NCBI GenBank assembly: GCA_027038965.1
Contig: JALWFG010000018.1
Span: 124,001-188,000, forward strand
Length of the DNA stretch: 64,000 bases
Origin: Candidatus Desulfofervidaceae bacterium
GTDB lineage: Bacteria; Desulfobacterota; Desulfofervidia; Desulfofervidales; Desulfofervidaceae
Direction: 5' to 3'
Below the pieces are notes generated by a model. The model was not told the origin of the DNA, did not search any database, and saw only the letters and a program-made list of their open reading frames with translations. Position numbers and translations under genes: made by a program. This document shows positions 14,680 to 24,213 of the stretch, one piece after another. Each line of letters opens with the position of its first letter. Within the stretch, counting starts at the first letter, position 1.

Positions 14680-16299
14680 TCATGGTCCTATTTTAATTGC
14701 CTTTAAATTGTAGGCAATAACCACGGTCCTTCCTCTGTTAAATAACATTGTTCTTTGAGTCCTAAGGGTGGTAAAAACAAGTTCTTTTTGTCCATCATTG
14801 TCAAAGTCCCCCAAATAACAGTCTGTAATACAACCATGAATTTCAGGAGACTTCCATTTCGTCTTCATTCCCAAACCATCCCAAACCAAGATTTTAAACT
14901 CTCCACTGGAAAAGTCTTTATAATCCCTCAGAATTCTGCCCACTCTAGAATGATTTTGGTAAACGATGACTTCTAAAGGCGGCTTCCCATCCAAATTGGT
15001 CACTAATATACGTCCAGGGATATAAATCCTCTCTAGGCGGGGGTTTATGGCATCGGGATCTATGGCCTTTCCTTCTATATAGAATACAGACCCATAAAAA
15101 TGGTCTGTGCTTTTCCATTCCTTATTCCCTGTAGGGGTTAAAAGGTTTAAATAATCTTCTTCATCTAACATCAAGATATCTTTGAGATCATCACTAGTAA
15201 GATCAGCAAAATAGGCATTGAAGATTCGCACCTTTTCCAAAGAGCAGACCCTTTCTATGGGCTCGAATCCCCTTCCTGTCCATTGAAGGCGATAAATTCC
15301 AGGTTTAAAAGGATTATTATCACCCTGTTTTTGGCCTAGAATTACTTTGGAACCATCTGGATTAACCTGAACTTTTAAATACCAAGGGATGTCATCTTCC
15401 AACTTGACCAACCTTTTATCATCCCATTTATAAACCACAGAGGCCAACCGACGGCGAGGGAAATTAGTAATAATTATTTCCTGTTTGCCATCGCCATCCA
15501 GGTCAAAGAGGCTTACATTGACAAAACAATTGGCTGGAGATGTCTCCAACTTTCTTAGCAAATTTAAATGCCCATCTAAAAAGCGATAAATCCAAATAGT
15601 ATGAGAGTCTATCAAAACCATCTCATTTTTGCCGTCCCCATTTACATCCCCTATGGCCAAACCCTTGGCTGCAAATGAGAGGGGATAGCTATACCATTTT
15701 CTTAAATTTTGAGGGGTGCGAAAATAGGTTCCTTGAACGAGCGGTTGACTTAAAGGAGATCCTGAGACTAGAGGGTTGGGAGGGGTTTTTGTTTGGGCCA
15801 CAGAAATCTTACGGCCCAAGATCTGAGAGTTGATAGACATGGCAATATTGTTTACACCGCTTAGAATATCCCCTGGGTCATGACACTGGTAAAAAAAAGG
15901 ATAAACTTTCTTTTTTTGAACATCCAAAAGCTTGGTATCTATGCTGGCCTCTTTTCCCAAAATGGTAATACTTCCATAAAGGACAAAATCTACCTTTAAT
16001 CTTTGGCCTAATCTTTGGGCCTGCGTTTGGGCAGGAAGACCTTTAAGCCCCAGGCTTTTCATAGCCTTGGTTACCGCAACCTTTTCCAGCACATCTACCT
16101 TGTTTGTCCAAAAAAGGCGGGTAACAAACATGGAGTATATCCCATCTTTGAGATATCCATATTGTGGAGGGGCATAAAGGGCAAAGGGGACAATAGCGAT
16201 TTTTTTAGGAATAGCCTCACCTTCCTGAGCCAACGTTTGAGAAATAAGGCCTATAGTTAACACCATCAGGCTAAAAAACAGAATTTTCACAAATTTCAT
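14680..16299 (-). CDS. Exported protein with FlgO/CsgG-like N-domain and FG-GAP/VCBS repeats
   Basis: The 539-residue protein has a signal peptide ending near TLAQE. Residues about 32-165 form a FlgO/TolB-N/CsgG-like alpha/beta domain (KKIAIVPFALYAP, KVDFVLYGSI, TKLLDVQKKKVYPFF). The C-terminal half has integrin-type calcium-binding repeats: IGDVNGDGKNEMVLI near 212, LFDLDGDGKQEIIIT near 259 and LGDFDNDGQKELVFT near 508. This architecture suggests a periplasmic or surface beta-propeller anchored by an envelope-associated domain. A strong GGAGG precedes the ATG. It heads the group of genes immediately upstream of the cytochrome locus and shares the CsgG-like fold with three of its proteins. 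There are no haem motifs. Confidence 0.75.
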   Translation of the reverse strand: MKFVKILFFSLMVLTIGLISQTLAQEGEAIPKKIAIVPFALYAPPQYGYLKDGIYSMFVTRLFWTNKVDVLEKVAVTKAMKSLGLKGLPAQTQAQRLGQRLKVDFVLYGSITILGKEASIDTKLLDVQKKKVYPFFYQCHDPGDILSGVNNIAMSINSQILGRKISVAQTKTPPNPLVSGSPLSQPLVQGTYFRTPQNLRKWYSYPLSFAAKGLAIGDVNGDGKNEMVLIDSHTIWIYRFLDGHLNLLRKLETSPANCFVNVSLFDLDGDGKQEIIITNFPRRRLASVVYKWDDKRLVKLEDDIPWYLKVQVNPDGSKVILGQKQGDNNPFKPGIYRLQWTGRGFEPIERVCSLEKVRIFNAYFADLTSDDLKDILMLDEEDYLNLLTPTGNKEWKSTDHFYGSVFYIEGKAIDPDAINPRLERIYIPGRILVTNLDGKPPLEVIVYQNHSRVGRILRDYKDFSSGEFKILVWDGLGMKTKWKSPEIHGCITDCYLGDFDNDGQKELVFTTLRTQRTMLFNRGRTVVIAYNLKAIKIGP

Positions 16300-16325
16300 T
16301 ATTACCTCCTATTTTTCAGGATTTA

Positions 16326-17747
16326 CTAATCCCATTTTACTACCATGATTTTACCCTCAGTCATCTCCTCCATGGCATATTTAATCCCTTCTTTCCCTAA
16401 GCCAGAAAGTTTTACCCCACCATAGGGCATGGGATCACTCCGATAAGTAGGCACATCATTGATTATTACCCCGCCAACATCCAATTTTTCATAAGCATAA
16501 AAGGCCTTCTGCAGTTCATCTGTAAATACCCCGGTCTGAAGTCCATAAGGAGAATTGTTTACCGCTTCTACGGCCTTTGCAAACTCCTTATAAGGCTCTA
16601 CCGTAACCACAGGACCAAAAATTTCTTGAGAATTTACCTTCATTTCTGGGTTAGTATTTGTAAGCACTGCTGGGGTAATAACATTGCCATGCCTTTGCCC
16701 TCCACATAAAAGCCTTGCCCCATCGGCTACAGCCTCTTTGATCCAGGCTTCCACCCTGTTAGCCGCCTTTGGGTTGATAAGAGGACCTACAATCGTTTTT
16801 TCGTCTAATGGGTCTCCGGCAGGAACGGCCTGGGTCCGGGCTACAAAATCATTCAAAAATTCTTCATACAATTTCTCTTGGACAAAAATGCGCTGTACGG
16901 AAATGCAAACCTGCCCTGCCTGGTAAAAGGCCCCAATAATAGTCCTTTGAAGTAAAAACTCCTTTAAACGCAAAGAATCTATAATCAGACCAGCATTGCC
17001 TCCCAATTCTAAAGTGACTCTTTTTTTGCCGGCTATTTCTTTTAGATGCCAACCTACCTGAGGACTTCCTGTAAAGGTAAGCATGGCTATCCGATCGTCC
17101 TGGACCATTTTTTCGGCCAGATCAGTCCCACAGGGCACCACGCTAAAGCTACCTTCAGGTAAGTCAGTTTCGGCCATGATTTCGCCCAATTTTAAAGCCG
17201 TCATGGGTGTGGCCGAAGAAGGTCTAACGATTACAGGGTTGCCTACTGCAAGGGCAGGGGCCACCTTATGGGCCACCAGATTTAAAGGGAAATTAAACGG
17301 GGTAATACAAAGCACTGGGCCAACAGGAAACCGTTTATAAATCCCGAACCTTTTTTCACTGAGCTTATCAAGGTCCACTGGGAACACTTCGCCTCCAAAG
17401 CGCTTCACCTCTTCAGACGCATATTGAAAAAGGTCAATGCATCGGGCCACTTCTATTCTGGCAAAGGCAATGGGTTTGCCAGCCTCCTGGGCCATAGTTC
17501 TGGCCAGTTCTTCAGCCCTTTTTTCCACTCCCTGTTTAATTTGAAGTAAGATTTCACTGCGTTTATAAGCCGGTAAGGCCTTTAAAGAAGGGAAGGCCTT
17601 TTTTGCCAAGGAAATGGCATTTTCCACTTCCCTTTCTCCAGCCAGACATACATCGGCAATTTTTTGACCATCATAGGGAGAACAAATAGGCATACACTTG
17701 GTTGTAGTGACAGGTTTATTCCCTAAATAAATAGGATAAGGGCCCAT
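16326..17747 (-). CDS. NAD(P)-dependent aldehyde dehydrogenase
   Basis: The 473-residue protein has the usual length and motifs of the aldehyde dehydrogenase superfamily: PFNFPLNL in the cofactor domain, the TFTGSPQVGW glycine motif, the general-base Glu in LELGGNAG, the catalytic Cys in GQVCISVQR, and EIFGPVV near the end. It oxidises an aldehyde to the acid, or to a thioester in some relatives. Overall it resembles the lactaldehyde / non-phosphorylating glyceraldehyde-3-phosphate group; the substrate is not clear. GGAGG precedes the ATG. It follows feoB by 19 bases on the same strand, so it could be in one transcript with the acyl-CoA synthetase further upstream. Confidence 0.9.
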   Translation of the reverse strand: MGPYPIYLGNKPVTTTKCMPICSPYDGQKIADVCLAGEREVENAISLAKKAFPSLKALPAYKRSEILLQIKQGVEKRAEELARTMAQEAGKPIAFARIEVARCIDLFQYASEEVKRFGGEVFPVDLDKLSEKRFGIYKRFPVGPVLCITPFNFPLNLVAHKVAPALAVGNPVIVRPSSATPMTALKLGEIMAETDLPEGSFSVVPCGTDLAEKMVQDDRIAMLTFTGSPQVGWHLKEIAGKKRVTLELGGNAGLIIDSLRLKEFLLQRTIIGAFYQAGQVCISVQRIFVQEKLYEEFLNDFVARTQAVPAGDPLDEKTIVGPLINPKAANRVEAWIKEAVADGARLLCGGQRHGNVITPAVLTNTNPEMKVNSQEIFGPVVTVEPYKEFAKAVEAVNNSPYGLQTGVFTDELQKAFYAYEKLDVGGVIINDVPTYRSDPMPYGGVKLSGLGKEGIKYAMEEMTEGKIMVVKWD

Positions 17748-17766
17748 AATTTCCTCCTTGCTGAAA

Positions 17767-19686
17767 TTAAAAGATACCCGCCCCTAAAAAGCGGGTCATC
17801 ACACCCAACAAACAGGCAATTCCAAAGGTGAAAACCGTAGCCATGATTGTTTTTTTAAGACCAATTTCACGCCATAAGGCCGCAATCGTAGCCATACATG
17901 GAATATAAAAAACCACAAAAATCGTAAAGGTCAACACCTGGGTCTTGGTCATAACTGTCAGAACCTCTTTAGTTCCCAGGGCTTGAAGAAGCATAATCAA
18001 AGAGAGCTCTTTGCGAAGAATACCAAAGATAAGCGTGGTGCCGACAGCCACAGGCAAACCTAGAAGCAGGGTAAGAGGAGATAAAAGGTGGTTAATAATG
18101 CTATCCCAATGGAAATATTGAAGAATACCCAAAATTACACTTCCAATTACCAAAATAGGCCAAGCAATAACCACAAACTCCTTAAGCCTATACCATGACT
18201 TAAACCAAATAGTCCTTAAGGCTGGAATGCGATAATTAGGCACTTCTAACAGCAACCCTGGGGTAACCTCAGAATAAACCTTGCTTAATAATCTGCCGGC
18301 CATACCTATTACAATCAAGTTCAATACATAGACAAGAACGGCATAACCTGGCCCTAAATAATAAGACACCAATCCAAGGATAATCACCGTTCTAGCCGAA
18401 CATGGAATAAGAGTTGCCAAAATGGCGGTGATAAATCGGTCTCTTTCAGATTCCAGAATCCGAGTTGCCATAACGGCTGGAACGCTACACCCATACCCTA
18501 AAAGAAAGGGAATAATAGATTTTCCATGTAAACCAATCCGATGCATAAATGTATCCACCAAAAAGGCCACCCGCGGCAAATATCCAGAGTCTTCTAGCAA
18601 AGCTAGACCCAAGAGAAATGGAACAAGATAAGGCAAAACAATGGCAATACCCCCAGCAATACCTTGAACAATACCCTCAACTACAACATAGGGAAGTCCC
18701 TTTTGAGGAAAGTAGTGACCCAATCTAACCAAAATGTGATCAAAAACCGCCATTAAAGGCGTTTCAATATGGCTTCCGACTTTAAAAACCAAGGCAAAAA
18801 AACCATAAAAGATCAAAACTAGAAAAAAATATCCCCAAACCTTATGCATCAACACATCATCTATCTTCTCTCGAATGTCCTTCTGAGGGGAACGAACGAT
18901 TGTCACTACTTCCTCATAGATATTCATAGCTAAAGCGTGTCTTTCTGAGGCAATAACTACGTCCGATGGCCTCCCGTGGGTCTCTTCAAGTTGGGCTTGG
19001 GCTTTTTTTATCTCCTTCCTGGACTCAGATAAACACCGACCCAGCTCATTCTCAAAGGCCTTATCCTTTTCTAATAACTTCAAGGCCAAAAACCTAGGTG
19101 GTATATGCGTTTCCTCTGCAAAAGGAGCAATTATCCCTTCTACTTTCTCAACTACGTTCTCAACATCTTTGCTTAACAAAAGGGACTGAGGTAGCTTTTT
19201 TTCTAAGGCCACTTTAAAGGCCACTCTCACCATTTCTGTCAGACCTTGGCCGGTATAGGCAATTGTTTCCACCACAGGGATGCCAAGAATTTGGGACAAT
19301 TTTCTGGAATCTATTTCAATACCCTTACGATCTGCCTCATCAATCATATTGAGAACCACAAGCATAGGTTTACGTAATTCTACAAGCTCTAGGGTCAGTT
19401 CCAAGCTTCTTCCAAGGAGGGAAGCATCTAAAACATTAATAATGACATCATAGGACTCTTTTAACAAAAATCTTCGGGTCTCGGCTTCAGCAGCATCAGA
19501 GGCAATAAGGGAGTATGTGCCAGGCAGGTCAATACATTCGCACAAATGGCTATTGATATAAATCTTGCTAGCAGTATATTTTACAGTTGTCCCAGGAAAA
19601 TTAGAAGCAACGGCCTTATATCCACTAAGATGGTTAAAAATGGTGCTTTTACCACAATTGGGCTGGCCTACCAAAACTATCCTCAA
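17767..19686 (-). CDS. feoB: Ferrous iron transporter FeoB
   Basis: FeoB takes up Fe2+ through the inner membrane, controlled by an N-terminal G domain. The G1 motif GQPNCGKST (about residues 6-14), the DLPGTYSL G3 motif and NMID for G4 are all present. After a helical spacer come two Gate domains with many membrane helices, including the GYGCSVPAV segment and the following conserved Cys (LIPCSARTV). The length of 639 residues is slightly short for the family but no motif is missing. The start overlaps the feoA stop (ATGA). Ferrous uptake fits an anoxic life, and a cytochrome-rich cell needs much iron. Confidence 0.97.
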   Translation of the reverse strand: MRIVLVGQPNCGKSTIFNHLSGYKAVASNFPGTTVKYTASKIYINSHLCECIDLPGTYSLIASDAAEAETRRFLLKESYDVIINVLDASLLGRSLELTLELVELRKPMLVVLNMIDEADRKGIEIDSRKLSQILGIPVVETIAYTGQGLTEMVRVAFKVALEKKLPQSLLLSKDVENVVEKVEGIIAPFAEETHIPPRFLALKLLEKDKAFENELGRCLSESRKEIKKAQAQLEETHGRPSDVVIASERHALAMNIYEEVVTIVRSPQKDIREKIDDVLMHKVWGYFFLVLIFYGFFALVFKVGSHIETPLMAVFDHILVRLGHYFPQKGLPYVVVEGIVQGIAGGIAIVLPYLVPFLLGLALLEDSGYLPRVAFLVDTFMHRIGLHGKSIIPFLLGYGCSVPAVMATRILESERDRFITAILATLIPCSARTVIILGLVSYYLGPGYAVLVYVLNLIVIGMAGRLLSKVYSEVTPGLLLEVPNYRIPALRTIWFKSWYRLKEFVVIAWPILVIGSVILGILQYFHWDSIINHLLSPLTLLLGLPVAVGTTLIFGILRKELSLIMLLQALGTKEVLTVMTKTQVLTFTIFVVFYIPCMATIAALWREIGLKKTIMATVFTFGIACLLGVMTRFLGAGIF

Positions 19687-19916
19687 TCCAATTCCTCCAC
19701 AATGATTTTGGCAGCCATCCCCCTGCCAAGCATAAATCGAGAATTATTTACCTCAACCATGATAGGACCGGCAAATGGGGCACTTCGGATAACTTTGAGG
19801 GTCTCTCCAGGAAGGACCCCCAATTCTGCAAGACATTGCCGACAGCGCACCCCGCCTTCTACAAATACCACCCTCACGCTCTTGCCAGGGAGAACCACAG
19901 CCAAACTCTTTCCCAT
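19683..19916 (-). CDS. feoA: FeoA-domain protein
   Basis: This 77-residue SH3-like cytosolic protein is the usual partner of FeoB. It has the LGVLPGETLKVIRSAPFAGPIMVEV core and ends in an ARKIIVEEL-type tail (AAKIIVEELD). Unusually it carries a CRQC pair in the N-terminal third (GGVRCRQCLAELG), which could bind metal. It begins ten bases after the acyl-CoA synthetase stop and overlaps feoB, so it is transcribed with both. Confidence 0.93.
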   Translation of the reverse strand: MGKSLAVVLPGKSVRVVFVEGGVRCRQCLAELGVLPGETLKVIRSAPFAGPIMVEVNNSRFMLGRGMAAKIIVEELD

Positions 19917-19926
19917 TTCCCTTCCT

Positions 19927-21582
19927 CTATTTGTCTTCTTTCAGTTTTTTTATCTCTTTTTCTCTAAGTTCTACCCTTCTAATCTTACCACTAATGGTCT
20001 TGGGCAAATCAGAAACAAACTCAATCTTACGGGGATATTTATAAGGGGCCGTTGTGTTTTTAACGTGCTCTTGAAGTTCTTTTATTAAGGTATCTGACGG
20101 AGAGTAACCTGGAGCAAGTACTACAAAGGCCTTCACAATTTGCCCTCTTATAGAATCAGGAACGCCTATAACTGCGGCCTCGGCTACCGCTGGATGTTCT
20201 ATAAGCGCACTTTCTACCTCAAAGGGCCCAATTCTATATCCTGAGCTTTTAATCACATCGTCGGCCCGACCGACAAACCAAAAATAGCCATCTTCATCTT
20301 TATACGCACGATCCCCTGTAAAATACCATCCATTTCTAAATACACTCTTGTTCTTATCCTCATCTTTCCAATATCCCTTAAATAAACCTATAGGATATTT
20401 ATCCTTAACATATACAGCAATATTGCCTTCTTTATGGGATGGAAGGGGATTACCTTCGTCATCCACTATTTCTACTTTCATGCCAGGCATGGGCTTACCC
20501 ATGGAACCTGGTTTTACCTCCATATTTTTCAACGTACCTACCAAAATCACCGACTCTGTCTGTCCGTAGCCTTCATAAATTTTCAATCCTGTGCCTTGTT
20601 CCCAAATTTTTATCACCTCGGGATTCAAAGGTTCTCCAGCACTGGTAGCATGCCGCAGTTCTGAGAGGTTGTATTTTTTTAAATCTTCAAGAATCATCAT
20701 CCGATAGGCGGTAGGGGGAGCACAAAAGGTAGTTACTCCATATTTATCCAACAGCTCTAAGACCTTGGCAGGATTAAAACGACCTTTTTGGCCAAAAACA
20801 AATACTGTGGCCCCTATAATCCACTGTCCAAAAATTTTCCCCCAAGCAGCCTTGGCCCAGCCAGTATCTGAAAGGGTCCAGTGAAGGTCATTGGCAGTAA
20901 GATCATGCCAAAGTCCAGCCGTGAGCACGTGTCCTAAGGGATAGGAATGATCGTGTAAAACCATTTTGGGATATCCGGTAGTCCCTGAGGTAAAAAAGAT
21001 AATATAGGGATCTGTATGATGAGTTTTGGCTTCCTCTCCTAAATCCACTCGGGCTCGTGAAGCCGTCTTCATTTCCTCACCATAATTTATCCAATTATGA
21101 TGAGTCTGACCAATATTAATCAAGACATGCAAAGAAGGACATTCTGGCAAGACCTTTTCCACCTTCTCTATATGTTCATCGGTAGTAATAATGGCCTTAA
21201 TTTCCGCTGCCTTCACCCGATACAAAATATCCCTGGCTCGAAGCATAGTTGTAGAAGGCACAAGAATAGCTCCTATTTTGGTTAATCCTAAAACCACTTC
21301 CCACCATTCCGGAATTCTGGGGAGCATAAGCATTACCCGGTCGCCCTTACTAATCTCAAGACCTTTTAAGATATTGGCCACTTGATTAGACCGAGTCATA
21401 AGGTCCCAAAAAGAAAGTTTTTTTTCTTCTCCAGATTCATTTGTCCATATAAGGGCCAGCTTATTCCGATCTCGCTTGGCCCACTCATCAACCACATCAG
21501 TCGCAAAATTGAAAAACTCTGGCACTTCTAATTTGAAATTTTCTAAATCTAAACTAATGTAAGGTCTCAGAGTTTCTAACAT
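19927..21582 (-). CDS. AMP-forming acyl-CoA synthetase (medium-chain type)
   Basis: The 551-residue adenylate-forming enzyme activates a carboxylic acid to its CoA thioester via an acyl-AMP. Motifs seen are FFTSGTTGYPK for the phosphate loop (about residue 196), YGQTES, WYFTGDRAYKDEDGY, and GRADDVIKSSGYRIGPFEVE, with the catalytic Lys in KTISGKIRRVEL near the end. The pattern is closest to the ACSM/benzoate-CoA-like medium-chain branch rather than acetyl-CoA synthetase. It leads the run feoA-feoB-aldehyde dehydrogenase, with which it could make or use acyl-CoA. A second, divergent paralogue lies at 56866-58506. Substrate unknown. Confidence 0.9.
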   Translation of the reverse strand: MLETLRPYISLDLENFKLEVPEFFNFATDVVDEWAKRDRNKLALIWTNESGEEKKLSFWDLMTRSNQVANILKGLEISKGDRVMLMLPRIPEWWEVVLGLTKIGAILVPSTTMLRARDILYRVKAAEIKAIITTDEHIEKVEKVLPECPSLHVLINIGQTHHNWINYGEEMKTASRARVDLGEEAKTHHTDPYIIFFTSGTTGYPKMVLHDHSYPLGHVLTAGLWHDLTANDLHWTLSDTGWAKAAWGKIFGQWIIGATVFVFGQKGRFNPAKVLELLDKYGVTTFCAPPTAYRMMILEDLKKYNLSELRHATSAGEPLNPEVIKIWEQGTGLKIYEGYGQTESVILVGTLKNMEVKPGSMGKPMPGMKVEIVDDEGNPLPSHKEGNIAVYVKDKYPIGLFKGYWKDEDKNKSVFRNGWYFTGDRAYKDEDGYFWFVGRADDVIKSSGYRIGPFEVESALIEHPAVAEAAVIGVPDSIRGQIVKAFVVLAPGYSPSDTLIKELQEHVKNTTAPYKYPRKIEFVSDLPKTISGKIRRVELREKEIKKLKEDK

Positions 21583-21747
21583 TAATCCCTCCTTTTCCGT
21601 TTTTCTCTAAACACCACTTCTGTCTTTAATAACTACATTCCGCGTTCCTATTTAGCCTGTTAAAACATACTCACAAACCCAGCATTTTATGTTTAGCACC
21701 TCTGTCTGGTAATGTTAACAGAAGCAAAGTTAATGAATCGCTTTTAT

Positions 21748-22446
21748 TTATTTTTTAGAAACTTCTTTGAAATTATTTATTTTTTTATTGCTTTCGTTTA
21801 TTTTCTCTCTAAATCTCTTAATGACTTTTGCGTAGTCATTTTGTCCAAAAATGGCCGAACCTGCTACCAACACATTGGCTCCAGCCTCAATTACAGATGA
21901 TATTGTCCTTTCATTGACTCCACCATCTACTTCTAAATCAATACTAAGTTGAGATTCAGCAATAATTTCCCTCACTTGTCTAATCCGAGGCAGGGCACTT
22001 TCAATGAAACTCTGTCCTCCAAAACCAGGATTAACACTCATAACTAAAACCAAATCTATATCCGATAAAATGGGTTCTAGAAAGCACAAAGGCGTGGCAG
22101 GATTTAAGGCCACTCCCACCTTTTTGCCTAGACTTTTCACCATTTGAACAGTTCGGTGCAAATGGACACATGCCTCTGTATGTACGGTAATAATATCGGC
22201 CCCTGCTTTGGCAAATGCCTCTATAAAACGGTCTGGATGCTCAATCATCAAATGGACATCAAAACAAAGATGAGTTATCTTTCTCAGGCTAGCCACTACT
22301 AGGGGGCCGACTGTCAAATTAGGCACAAAGTGGCCATCCATAACATCAATATGGATCCAATCGGCTCCTGCCCTTTCCACAGCCTTAACTTCTTCTCCCA
22401 AACAGGAAAAATCGGCTGAAAGGATAGATGGTGCTATTTTAAACAT
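21748..22446 (-). CDS. rpe: Ribulose-phosphate 3-epimerase
   Basis: This TIM-barrel enzyme of the pentose phosphate pathway interconverts ribulose-5-P and xylulose-5-P. The 232-residue protein shows SILSADF at the N-terminus, the metal-binding [35 protein letters not shown] and LEVDGGVN motifs. The basic tail after residue 213 ([18 protein letters not shown]) extends a little beyond the usual end. It stands alone on the minus strand, divergent from lnt, with a 210-base gap in which I see no RNA gene. Confidence 0.96.
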   Translation of the reverse strand: MFKIAPSILSADFSCLGEEVKAVERAGADWIHIDVMDGHFVPNLTVGPLVVASLRKITHLCFDVHLMIEHPDRFIEAFAKAGADIITVHTEACVHLHRTVQMVKSLGKKVGVALNPATPLCFLEPILSDIDLVLVMSVNPGFGGQSFIESALPRIRQVREIIAESQLSIDLEVDGGVNERTISSVIEAGANVLVAGSAIFGQNDYAKVIKRFREKINESNKKINNFKEVSKK

Positions 22447-22656
22447 ATAAATCTCCCCTTGCTATAGGCATTTCTTTTTATAAAGGATTGTCCCAATCGT
22501 CAAGCTTTTTGTTACTGTTTGCTTCAGACAAATTGGAACTTGATGCCCAGGCCGATAACTCGTCCCTTCTATCTTGACAGGCTTCATGGCTATGTGTAAC
22601 TTCAGCTAAAGTTTATTTGAACAACACCTCTAGGATTTTGAGGGAGTTTTTGTTGT

Positions 22657-24213
22657 GTGGTAAAAATTATTTATATGAGAAGAATTCATTTTTTAAGTCT
22701 CTTAACAATTTTGTCGTTGCTATTAAGCTTTCCACCCTGTGGTCTTTATCCTTTAGCATGGTCGGCCTTTGTGCCCTTTTTTGAGGTTATAAACAACACC
22801 ACACCTTCTTTTGCCTTTAAGTATGGGTTTGGAATAGGAATAGCCGTTTTCTTAGGGCTTCTATATTGGATTGTTCATTCATTGACAGTTTATGGGCACC
22901 TTTCATTATGGTTTTCCTTATCTCTTCTCTTTCTTTTGGTGATTTATTTATCTTTTTATTTTGCCATTTTTGGTTATCTTTTGGTGAAATTGAAAGTCTT
23001 TGAAACCAACCTCGCCCCATGGTTGACAGGAGCGATATGGACAGGGTTGGAGTACATCCGAGGGCATTTGTTAACTGGTTTTCCTTGGTGCCTACTAGGA
23101 GATTCCCAATATAGGTGGCTTACGTTTATTCAAATAGCCGATATTGGGGGAATATATCTTCTCTCATTTTTAGTCATTACCGCCAATGCCTGTCTATTTT
23201 GCATATTTAAAAGGGAGATGAAAGGACGCCTTTTAAACACCATTTTTATGCTCTTTGTCCTTTTTCTTGTCCTTTTATACGGTCGTTATCAGCTAAAGTC
23301 GTGGCATAAAAAAATGGTCCAAGCGCCCAAAATCAAGGTAGGGCTTGTTCAGGGGAATATTGATGAATCCCAAAAGTGGGACCCCGCCTTTCAAGATTTT
23401 ACTTTAAAAATCTATGCTGAACTTTCACAAAAAATGGCCTTGAAAAAGCCCCAACTGATAGTGTGGCCAGAAACTGCTTTGCCCTTTTTCTTTCAACAAC
23501 CAAGCCCTAATAGGAAATTTGTCTTAAATTTCATTCGGCAAACCAAAATTCCCTTTTTAATAGGTGCCCCTGCTTATAAGCTTAGTTTCAAAAAAGTTTA
23601 TTATTATAATCGAGCTTACTTAATTAATAAAAAGGGAGAAGTGATAGGATACTACGACAAAACTCATCTGGTGCCTTTTGGAGAATATGTCCCTCTGAGG
23701 CGTTTTCTCTCTTTTATTCCTGCTGTAGCTGCAACTGAAGGAGATTTCTATCCGGGTAAGGTCATTTCTCCATTATCTTTGCGTATAAACGGTAAAAACC
23801 TCCACTTGGGGATATTAATCTGTTTTGAGGGCATTTTCCCCCAAATAAGCCGTGAATTTGCTCTAAAAGGAGCCAACTTTTTAATAAATATTACAAATGA
23901 TGCTTGGTTTGGATATACATCCGCGCCTTATCAACATTTTGCCATGCTTGTCTTTAGAGCCATAGAAAATAGACGGTCTATTGTGCGGTGTGCCAATACA
24001 GGGTTTAGTGCCTTTATTCTCCCTACAGGAGAAATCGCAAAAAGGAGCGAGCTCTTCCAGAGGCAATACCTTATAAATGACATTCCTTTAATACAAGCAA
24101 AGAGCTTTTATACCTTACATGGAGACATCTTGGCGTATGGCTGCTTCTGTGTTATTTTAGTATGGGTAGTTTCAAATAGGAGGTGGATATGGAAGAAATC
24201 AGAGAAGATTTAG
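22657..24213 (+). CDS. lnt: Apolipoprotein N-acyltransferase
   Basis: Lnt adds the third acyl chain to outer-membrane lipoproteins; several are predicted in this window. The 518-residue protein has six or so membrane helices in the first 210 residues and then a nitrilase-type domain. The catalytic triad is visible: Glu in VWPETALP, Lys in YYDKTHLVPFGEYVP and Cys in ILICFEGIFP. The start is a GTG with GAGGGAG about ten bases upstream; an ATG six codons later is possible. The end overlaps the true start of prfB by 25 bases, so the two are coupled. Confidence 0.95.
   Translation: MVKIIYMRRIHFLSLLTILSLLLSFPPCGLYPLAWSAFVPFFEVINNTTPSFAFKYGFGIGIAVFLGLLYWIVHSLTVYGHLSLWFSLSLLFLLVIYLSFYFAIFGYLLVKLKVFETNLAPWLTGAIWTGLEYIRGHLLTGFPWCLLGDSQYRWLTFIQIADIGGIYLLSFLVITANACLFCIFKREMKGRLLNTIFMLFVLFLVLLYGRYQLKSWHKKMVQAPKIKVGLVQGNIDESQKWDPAFQDFTLKIYAELSQKMALKKPQLIVWPETALPFFFQQPSPNRKFVLNFIRQTKIPFLIGAPAYKLSFKKVYYYNRAYLINKKGEVIGYYDKTHLVPFGEYVPLRRFLSFIPAVAATEGDFYPGKVISPLSLRINGKNLHLGILICFEGIFPQISREFALKGANFLINITNDAWFGYTSAPYQHFAMLVFRAIENRRSIVRCANTGFSAFILPTGEIAKRSELFQRQYLINDIPLIQAKSFYTLHGDILAYGCFCVILVWVVSNRRWIWKKSEKI

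Noticed and set aside
22447-22656. Possible small RNA or riboswitch between rpe and lnt
   Set aside because: I saw no stable long hairpin or known riboswitch core; the gap is most simply a divergent promoter region.
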